Source: CANMXU01 sp052030545 (GTDB lineage Bacteria > Pseudomonadota > Gammaproteobacteria > Enterobacterales > Alteromonadaceae). Taken from it: DNA of 64,000 nt. Of the stretch, positions 58,887 through 64,000 are shown in pieces; within the stretch, counting starts at the first letter, position 1, and each line of letters begins with the position of its first letter. The stretch is taken from the NCBI RefSeq assembly GCF_052030545.1, contig NZ_JBPDIH010000006.1:124001-188000 (forward strand). The letters are read 5' to 3'. Under the pieces are notes generated by a model. That model did no database searches, was not told the DNA's origin, and saw only the letters and a list, made by a program, of their open reading frames with translations. The position numbers were made by a program, and so were the translations under genes.

Positions 58887-59805
58887 TCGTCAATTCCATC
58901 GTGTCAGTCATAGTGGCTGCTAATGCGCATGCAAACTCACGCTTGTCTTGATATTGCTCAGGCAGTTTTAATAGCTCTACTGTGCCATTGCTATTTTCGG
59001 CAAGTCGGCGCGCCAAAAAGGCTTCGGTTGCCATAGGCAATAATATTTGTATTTCTCTAATCGGCGCTTGTTTTAATTGTCTTTCAAAATAATCCGTTGA
59101 ACGCTGAATTTCTAAACTTAATGAATCTATAGTGCCCATGTCTAATTCTTGTTCAGACTTTTCATCTAAGCGGGTATAGCCTCTTAATCTTCGATGGAAG
59201 CATATTTGACCATTTTTAACGATCAAGATGACCACTTCTTCGCCCGGTTGACGACATACCAACAAACAAGGTTCATCTTTAATCGGCACAAGTCGCGCAA
59301 AGGCAAACTCTTCAGTGATCATCGATTTAATGACGATATTTTTTTGATGTAATTTTGCCACAAATGCTTGCAGCTCATTTAGTGGCGCACAAACCACATT
59401 AATTCTTTCTTTGCCGCCAATCACCGCTAGGCTGTCGAAATAATCAACCACCATATTTTCAGGAGCAATACTAACAAGATCTTTAATTTGCCACTTTAAC
59501 GCAGCGTTAATTTCATTTGCTGGTACATTGGGTTTATCAACTTGAACAATTTGCGATAACGCGGCGGGTAATACTAAATGACATTGGCCGGCTAATTGGT
59601 GTTTTTCAGCTAGCGACGCTAAAACTCGTGTATAGTTTTGGTCTGGGTTGTCTAATAATTGAAATTTAGCCTTATCATTAACCGAGGCAGTGCCGTTGTT
59701 TTCCAGATAACAGAATGTCACGCCAGACTGACACAAAGTAACACCCAATATATTGGCAGATTCCTTTTTGGAGAATATTTTGTTTAACCCTGTAATCATT
59801 GACAT
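58879..59805 (-). CDS. mshI: MSHA biogenesis protein MshI (PilM-like)
   Basis: 308 residues, actin-fold PilM/GspL-type cytoplasmic protein without a membrane segment. Visible are GVTLCQSGVTFCYLENNG, WQIKDLVSIAPENMVVDYFD, the LDMGTIDSLSLEIQRSTDYFERQL central helix and the closing CALAA segment. First gene of the MSHA machinery transcript, 109 bases from the divergent PLP-enzyme gene. Confidence 0.9.
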   Translation of the reverse strand: MSMITGLNKIFSKKESANILGVTLCQSGVTFCYLENNGTASVNDKAKFQLLDNPDQNYTRVLASLAEKHQLAGQCHLVLPAALSQIVQVDKPNVPANEINAALKWQIKDLVSIAPENMVVDYFDSLAVIGGKERINVVCAPLNELQAFVAKLHQKNIVIKSMITEEFAFARLVPIKDEPCLLVCRQPGEEVVILIVKNGQICFHRRLRGYTRLDEKSEQELDMGTIDSLSLEIQRSTDYFERQLKQAPIREIQILLPMATEAFLARRLAENSNGTVELLKLPEQYQDKREFACALAATMTDTMELTNE

Positions 59806-59914
59806 TTATCGATTATAAAATCTGTAGAATGAAAATTATGTTCTCCATTATCCTTAATTCATCCAAAGTCGCAAGATATTTAACTGTTTTTGCTGAACAA
59901 AAAGCTAAAAAAGT

Positions 59915-60865
59915 ATGAAAGATTTTTCCCCTATCAATAAAATAAATCACCCGTTATTTACGAAACATGGCATTTCAGTTTCAATAAAACGTGACGATTT
60001 AATACATCCGATCATATCTGGTAACAAATGGCGCAAGCTAAAATGTAACTTAATTGAAACAAGGCAAGGCAACTACACTGGTGTATTAAGCTTTGGCGGC
60101 AGTTTTTCAAATCACATTCACGCACTCGCTTATGCTTGTTTTCAACAAAAAATCCCGTGTGTTGGCATTATTCGTGGTGAAGCTGAAAACGCCAGCAATT
60201 TTACCTTAACCTGCGCTCGACAATGGGGCATGCAATTGCACTTTGTTGACCGAAAAACTTACCGAAGAAGGCATGAGCCTGAATTCCATCAAGAGCTACT
60301 TCAAAGCTACCCTGGTTATTTTATTGTCCCAGAAGGTGGCAGCAACCAACTTGCCCTACCCGGTATGGCAGATGTTATTGACGAATTAAACCAGCAAGCA
60401 AGTTTTGATACCTTAATAACACCTGTTGGTAGTGGCGGCACATTAGCTGGTTTAATTAACGCAGATAACAATCAACATAAACTGCTTGGTATTGCCGTGC
60501 TAAAACAACAAGGCTACCTTAATGAGGCAGTAAACGACTTGCTTGGTGACAAAGCTGAAGGTTTTTCTAATTGGCAGATATTGAATCAATTTCATCGCGG
60601 CGGTTATGCCAAATTCAACGTTGAAGATGTACAGCGATTACAAGCATTTAAACACCATTGTGCGATCCCTTTTGAACCTGTTTATTCAGGGAAAATGATT
60701 TTGGCTTTACTCGACTTAGTTGAAAGTGGCTACTTTCCAGCAGGTCATCGCATTATGCTATTGCATACTGGCGGATTACAGGGACTTGGCGGCTTAACTG
60801 AGCGAGGTTTACTTGATAGTAAAGAGTGGCCGATGCCGCAGACAGATCTTAGCGGTAAGCTTTAA
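59915..60865 (+). CDS. PLP-dependent ACC-deaminase/D-cysteine desulfhydrase-family enzyme
   Basis: 316 residues, fold-type II. Catalytic Lys is in SGNKWRKLK (about 36-44), the phosphate-side Ser/Asn in FGGSFSNHIHALAY, and the phosphate-binding loop is TPVGSGGTLAGL. D-cysteine desulfhydrase and 1-aminocyclopropane-1-carboxylate deaminase cannot be distinguished from sequence alone; D-cysteine or another D-amino acid is more likely for a marine bacterium outside plant contact. The C-terminal SGKL and the stop are encoded by the first units of the heptamer array at 60849. Monocistronic, divergent from mshI. Confidence 0.85.
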   Translation: MKDFSPINKINHPLFTKHGISVSIKRDDLIHPIISGNKWRKLKCNLIETRQGNYTGVLSFGGSFSNHIHALAYACFQQKIPCVGIIRGEAENASNFTLTCARQWGMQLHFVDRKTYRRRHEPEFHQELLQSYPGYFIVPEGGSNQLALPGMADVIDELNQQASFDTLITPVGSGGTLAGLINADNNQHKLLGIAVLKQQGYLNEAVNDLLGDKAEGFSNWQILNQFHRGGYAKFNVEDVQRLQAFKHHCAIPFEPVYSGKMILALLDLVESGYFPAGHRIMLLHTGGLQGLGGLTERGLLDSKEWPMPQTDLSGKL

Positions 60866-60918
60866 GCGGTAAGAACTTAGCTTCAAGCGATAAGTTGCTA
60901 GCGGTAAGCTATAAGAGC
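60849..60918 (+). repeat. AAG-phased heptamer array overlapping the end of the PLP-enzyme gene
   Basis: Ten consecutive 7-base units in one phase: TTAGCGG, TAAGCTT, TAAGCGG, TAAGAAC, TTAGCTT, CAAGCGA, TAAGTTG, CTAGCGG, TAAGCTA, TAAGAGC. Every unit has the N-(A/T)-A-G core. The stop codon of the PLP enzyme (60863-60865) lies inside the third unit, so the array either grew into the coding end or has supplied it. Confidence 0.85.
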
Positions 60919-60934
60919 CAAACCGTAACAGGCA

Positions 60935-60990
60935 GTTCTTCAAACTTGCAGCTTCTAACTTGCAGCTTCTAACTTGTAGCTTTTAACTTT
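60935..60990 (-). repeat. AAG-phased heptamer array, minus orientation, facing the plus array
   Basis: Read on the minus strand from 60990, eight phased units: AAAGTTA, AAAGCTA, CAAGTTA, GAAGCTG, CAAGTTA, GAAGCTG, CAAGTTT, GAAGAAC. The GAAGCTG/CAAGTTA pair repeats as a 14-base dimer. It is separated from the plus array by 16 bases, so both converge. The terminator for rplI lies on the far side. Confidence 0.85.
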
Positions 60991-61003
60991 GGGGTTCCAG
61001 CAT

Positions 61004-61046
61004 AAAAAAACGCTGTATTTTACCTAAGTAAAAGTACAGCGTTTTT
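61004..61046. terminator. Bidirectional intrinsic terminator between the PLP-enzyme gene and rplI
   Basis: Long stem: A run, CGCTGTA (61011-61017), TTTTAC pairing with GTAAAA, then TACAGCG (61035-61041) and a T run; one unpaired G and a CTAA loop. T-rich on both strands; 31 bases from the rplI stop. Confidence 0.92.
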
Positions 61047-61077
61047 AACTAACTTTATTGAGTAATAGAGTTAGTTC

Positions 61078-61530
61078 TTATGCTTCAGCAATAACGATAA
61101 CTTTGATCGATGCGTCTACATCGTTGTGTAAGTGAAGAACGATATCGAACTCACCAACTTCACGAATAGAACCTAATGGTAAACGTACTTCAGCTTTAGT
61201 TACTTCAACGCCAGCTTCAGTGATCGCATCAGCGATGTCACGAGTACCAATTGAACCGAATAATTTACCTTCGTCACCAGCTTTTGATGCGATTGTAACT
61301 TCAGCAAGTTCAACTAATTTAGCACCACGAGCTTCTGCAGCAGCTAAACCTTCAGCTAATTTAGCTTCTAGTTCAGCGCGACGAGCTTCAAAGTGTTCAA
61401 CGTTAGCTGCAGATGCAAATACTGCTTTACCTTTTGGTAATAAGTAGTTACGTGCATAACCAGACTTAACAGATACCTTGTCACCAAGGCCGCCTAATTT
61501 GGCGATTTTATCAAGAAGAATTACTTCCAT
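61078..61530 (-). CDS. rplI: 50S ribosomal protein L9
   Basis: 150 residues from the ATG at 61530 (AAGGGG eight bases ahead; an in-frame TTG two codons upstream is unlikely). N-terminal domain [36 protein letters not shown], a long connecting helix and a small C-terminal domain. Last gene of the rpsF operon and ends at the shared terminator. Confidence 0.98.
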   Translation of the reverse strand: MEVILLDKIAKLGGLGDKVSVKSGYARNYLLPKGKAVFASAANVEHFEARRAELEAKLAEGLAAAEARGAKLVELAEVTIASKAGDEGKLFGSIGTRDIADAITEAGVEVTKAEVRLPLGSIREVGEFDIVLHLHNDVDASIKVIVIAEA

Positions 61531-61550
61531 TTTCAAAACCCCTTATTAGG

Positions 61551-61778
61551 TTACTTGTGTAAATCAGTATATGGTAATAATGCTAAGTAACGAGCACGCT
61601 TGATCGCACGACCAAGTTGACGTTGATATTTAGCAGCAGTACCAGTAATACGGCTAGGAACGATTTTACCACTTTCAGTGATGTAGTTTTTCAGCGTAGC
61701 AATATCTTTATAATCGATAGAGGTAGCGCCTTCCGCTGTGAAGCGGCAAAATTTACGACGTCTAAAAAAACGAGACAT
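61551..61778 (-). CDS. rpsR: 30S ribosomal protein S18
   Basis: 75 residues: [15 protein letters not shown], then [25 protein letters not shown] and the basic end, all bS18 signatures. S18 pairs with S6 in the small-subunit platform. Lies nine bases after priB and 20 before rplI. Confidence 0.98.
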   Translation of the reverse strand: MSRFFRRRKFCRFTAEGATSIDYKDIATLKNYITESGKIVPSRITGTAAKYQRQLGRAIKRARYLALLPYTDLHK

Positions 61779-61787
61779 GGATTTCTC

Positions 61788-62108
61788 CTAATTAATCATT
61801 TCAATCTGTTGGGCATGTAATACTAAAAGCGGGTTACCGTTTCTAGATTCGTGACGGTTGATAAATCCAGTCACTTTTATGTTACATCCCGCAGTTAAAT
61901 CACGAGTTAAGTGTTGTGATAATTCGCCAGTTGCCACCACTTGTATTCGAACAAACGCTTGTCTGCTCATGCCTGCTTCCATTTGCATGGACTTATGGTC
62001 CATTGAAAACTGACAATGATGAATACCTGCTGGGCTTGTTGAGTGTTTCGGTGGTTTAACCACTTCACCCACTAACACTAAGCAATTCTCTGTAGCAGAG
62101 TTTATCAC
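61788..62108 (-). CDS. priB: Primosomal replication protein N (PriB)
   Basis: 106 residues from a GTG at 62108, seven bases after rpsF. OB-fold single-strand-DNA-binding protein: LVGEVVKPPKHSTSPAGIHHCQFSMDHKS, QAFVRIQVVATG, and the end LHAQQIEMIN, matching E. coli PriB. It joins PriA and DnaT in replication restart. The ribosome-binding site is weak, so translation is probably coupled to rpsF. Confidence 0.93.
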   Translation of the reverse strand: MINSATENCLVLVGEVVKPPKHSTSPAGIHHCQFSMDHKSMQMEAGMSRQAFVRIQVVATGELSQHLTRDLTAGCNIKVTGFINRHESRNGNPLLVLHAQQIEMIN

Positions 62109-62115
62109 TAGTTAC

Positions 62116-62529
62116 TTATTCTTCGCTCGCAGCTTCTTCTGTTGTTTCAACAGCAGCTGGTGCTTCAGCAACTTCTTTCTTCACTTCGCGGCGATCTTCA
62201 CGACGCTCTTCTTTAGCAGCAGCCATAGCTGACGCTTCAGTAACAGCACCTTTAGTACGCATGATCATGTTACGAATAACTACATCGTTATAACGGAAAG
62301 AGGTTTCTAATTCATCAATAACTGACTGTGGCGCTTCAATGTTCAAAAGAACATAGTGTGCTTTGTGTAACTTATTGATTGGGTATGCTAATTGGCGACG
62401 GCCCCAGTCTTCTAGACGGTGGATTTTGCCTTCAGCTGCACTGATTAAATCAGTGTAACGCTGAATCATACCAGGTACTTGTTCACTCTGATCAGGGTGA
62501 ACCATAAATACGATTTCGTAATGACGCAT
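62116..62529 (-). CDS. rpsF: 30S ribosomal protein S6
   Basis: 137 residues. [46 protein letters not shown] and the acidic Glu/Ala-rich tail are bS6 signatures; E. coli S6 likewise carries a C-terminal Glu tail modified by RimK, whose substrate run of glutamates is not seen in the same form here. GGAG before the ATG. First gene of the operon. Confidence 0.98.
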   Translation of the reverse strand: MRHYEIVFMVHPDQSEQVPGMIQRYTDLISAAEGKIHRLEDWGRRQLAYPINKLHKAHYVLLNIEAPQSVIDELETSFRYNDVVIRNMIMRTKGAVTEASAMAAAKEERREDRREVKKEVAEAPAAVETTEEAASEE

Positions 62530-62549
62530 TACGAGCTCCTTACGGTTGT

Positions 62550-62609
62550 AGCCTCATAATCTGGCACAGCCAACACCAGTTGAGACAAGGAACAAAAAAT
62601 ATTAAGGCT
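62550..62609 (-). promoter_or_regulatory. Structured rpsF leader (candidate S6:S18 regulatory element)
   Basis: On the minus strand the leader can fold with outer arms AGCCT (62609-62605) / AGGCT (62554-62550), and an inner hairpin CTGG/CCAG containing TGGC-TGT-GCCA. In other bacteria S6:S18 represses its operon through a leader structure. Whether this leader has the conserved S6:S18 motif could not be confirmed by eye. Confidence 0.4.
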
Positions 62610-62624
62610 GTTTTAAGGGCGCGT

Positions 62625-62653
62625 ATTGTAGGCAAATTAGCCAATAAAGGCAA
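62625..62653 (-). promoter_or_regulatory. Predicted sigma-70 promoter of rpsF-priB-rpsR-rplI
   Basis: On the minus strand TTGCCT (62653-62648), 17 bases, TACAAT (62630-62625), followed by the GC-rich ACGCGCCC discriminator typical of growth-rate-controlled ribosomal promoters. A start about seven bases downstream gives a leader of roughly 90 bases before the rpsF ATG. Confidence 0.7.
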
Positions 62654-62723
62654 GCAATAGTTTTTCGCTTAGCTAGCCGAGGCTTGGTCAAATTTATTTC
62701 AAACCGAATTCAGCTCAAATAAT

Positions 62724-62753
62724 AAAAAAAGAGCCAACGCTGTGACTCTTTTT
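62724..62753 (-). terminator. Terminator of the DUF945 gene
   Basis: AAAAAGAG (62726-62733) / CTCTTTTT (62746-62753) with a 12-base loop, 21 bases after the DUF945 gene stop on the minus strand, followed by a T run there. The stem is short (eight base pairs, A/T-rich), so strength is moderate. Confidence 0.65.
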
Positions 62754-62773
62754 AAATGTTTACCGTAGCAACT

Positions 62774-64000
62774 TTATAATGGTAATACTTGGCCGTTAAC
62801 TTTTAACTGTCCTTGCTCAAATTGTGCATCAAACGATAGTTTATCGGCATCTTTCACCAATAGTCCTTGCTCAACATACATGTCAATCATTCCCGCTAAG
62901 CCTAGGTTTTGGAAATAAGCTAAAGGTGCATTGCCTTGAGCATTAGCTTTTAAAGCCGCCATAATACTCATCGGGTTTTGAGCGTCATACATAGTGTGAT
63001 CAATGGTCATTGACAAATCTGACTTAATTTCCCCATCAACGGTAGTAACGCTTAAATCATTGATATTAATTTCAGGATCATTAAGTAGCAGCTTAGATGC
63101 AACTGCCATAATCGCTTGAGTATCTTCTGCGCTAGGCTCACCCCCCATTTGGGCCATTAACTCATTGAGCTCTTGTAATACTTTGGTATCCAATTTATTG
63201 AGCGACATATCTATATTTAAGTTGTCTAGCTGCTGACCGTAGCTTGTTAACTTTTTAACTTGATAAACCAAGTTCATATTCATTAGCTCTTGCTCGATAT
63301 CACTGTTGCCTGAAATGCCGAGCTTTTCAATATTAACTAAGCTATTACCAGCTTTATCTTGTGACGTAATGCTGTCAATCATCATCGAAAAATCACCCGA
63401 AGATAAGGCATTGCCCGAATAGATGTTACCGCTAATTATCTCTTGCTCGAAGGTCATTTCCAGAGGCGATACGGTGACAAGCGCATTGGGTCCATTAAAA
63501 TCAAGCCCCGCCCAGTAAAAGTCACCAACAATGTACTTTTCATCTGATAAGATAAAATGACTATTAAATTCCCCTATTTTCACTGAATTTCCGTCTTGCT
63601 CAAAGCTCATTTGTGCTAACTTCATATCAGTGTTGTAATTCATCTGATAATCAATAAGTGAAGATATGGTCAGTTTTTCATTGAGCGAAGCGGTAAGTTT
63701 TTCAAGTTCCGCTTGTGCGTCTGCATCAGCAGTAACTAAATTAAAATTCAGCGTCGAGTCCGAGTGAGCCAAAGCAAAGGTAAGCCCATCACTATTAAAA
63801 ATTACAGGGCCAAACGATAAAGTTTCGTTCACCGTAATTTCAAAATTTTCAAACTCCGCTTCCATACCTTTTAAAGTAAAGGTAATGCTTGATTCACCTG
63901 AAAACCAATTACTGGTAAAACGACGTTGTGTTATCGCTATGCTTGGGTTTTGCGCAACACTATTGGCAATATAATCATATTCTTGTTCCACCAAATGTCC
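62774..64000 (-). CDS. DUF945 (YdgA-like) family protein, 5' end outside window
   Basis: 408 residues visible; the frame is open at base 64000 on the minus strand (codons for G-H-L precede the first listed residue), so the N-terminus, which in this family contains a membrane anchor, lies beyond the window. The body is long and strand-rich, with the DUF945 features ITQRRFTSNWFSGESSITFTLKG near the visible start, LDYQMNYNTDMKLAQMSFEQD and a C-terminal FDAQFEQGQLKVNGQVLPL. Function of YdgA-like proteins is unknown; the AsmA-like beta-rich architecture suggests an envelope role. The internal TTG at 63994 is not a likely start. Confidence 0.85.
   Translation of the reverse strand, partial: GHLVEQEYDYIANSVAQNPSIAITQRRFTSNWFSGESSITFTLKGMEAEFENFEITVNETLSFGPVIFNSDGLTFALAHSDSTLNFNLVTADADAQAELEKLTASLNEKLTISSLIDYQMNYNTDMKLAQMSFEQDGNSVKIGEFNSHFILSDEKYIVGDFYWAGLDFNGPNALVTVSPLEMTFEQEIISGNIYSGNALSSGDFSMMIDSITSQDKAGNSLVNIEKLGISGNSDIEQELMNMNLVYQVKKLTSYGQQLDNLNIDMSLNKLDTKVLQELNELMAQMGGEPSAEDTQAIMAVASKLLLNDPEININDLSVTTVDGEIKSDLSMTIDHTMYDAQNPMSIMAALKANAQGNAPLAYFQNLGLAGMIDMYVEQGLLVKDADKLSFDAQFEQGQLKVNGQVLPL

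Overview
The window is a stretch of gammaproteobacterial core chromosome, AT-rich (roughly 40% GC by eye). Gene content, protein sequences and gene order (lptD-surA-pdxA-rsmA-apaGH, the mla and kds/lpt/rpoN blocks, mreBCD beside a complete MSHA pilus cluster) point to the marine Alteromonadales, most likely Colwelliaceae (Colwellia/Thalassotalea type). The taxonomic call is inference. I see no tRNA, rRNA, insertion sequence, prophage or CRISPR array.

Layout. 1-6031 (+): the 3' part of lptD, then surA, pdxA, rsmA, apaG and apaH, closely packed, with overlaps at surA/pdxA and pdxA/rsmA. 6090-8223 (+): a methyl-accepting chemotaxis gene behind a near-perfect flagellar sigma-28 promoter. 8414-13057 (-): murA, ibaG and mlaFEDCB (lipid-asymmetry transport). 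Divergent from these, 13366-21190 (+): a yrbG-like exchanger, kdsD, kdsC, lptC, lptA, lptB, rpoN, hpf, ptsN, rapZ and ptsO, which make Kdo precursors and export LPS, followed by the sigma-54/nitrogen-PTS block; then mgtE. 22721-25838 is the least conserved stretch: a small secreted or anchored protein, a D15-type outer-membrane barrel and a periplasmic binding-protein-like gene. 25872-31319 holds pmbA(tldE), darP, a small membrane protein, a 46-residue ORF, tldD and a nitrilase-family gene; 31306-40048 (-) continues with yhdP, rng, maf and mreDCB. 40324-59805 is the MSHA type IV pilus locus (mshI, I2, J, K, L, M, N, E, G, F, B, A, C, D, O, P, Q, all on the minus strand). It is interrupted between mshA and mshC by a PglL-type O-oligosaccharyltransferase on the opposite strand. 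59915-60865 (+) is a PLP-dependent ACC-deaminase/D-cysteine desulfhydrase-family gene. 61078-62529 (-) is rpsF-priB-rpsR-rplI, and the window closes inside a DUF945 (YdgA-like) gene.

How the genes work together. Much of the window serves the envelope: LPS synthesis and export (kdsCD, lptABCD), outer-membrane protein folding (SurA), lipid asymmetry (Mla), peptidoglycan and shape (MurA, MreBCD), and surface attachment (MSHA pilus with its presumed glycosyltransferase and a c-di-GMP-responsive ATPase).

Most noteworthy non-coding feature: arrays of phased 7-bp units of the form N-A-A-G-(C/T)-N-N occur at three intergenic sites (8228-8395, 28518-28580, 60849-60990). At two sites they form convergent pairs beside a bidirectional terminator between convergent genes, and at one they run into the end of a coding sequence. 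I consider them the best candidate here for a poorly described element.
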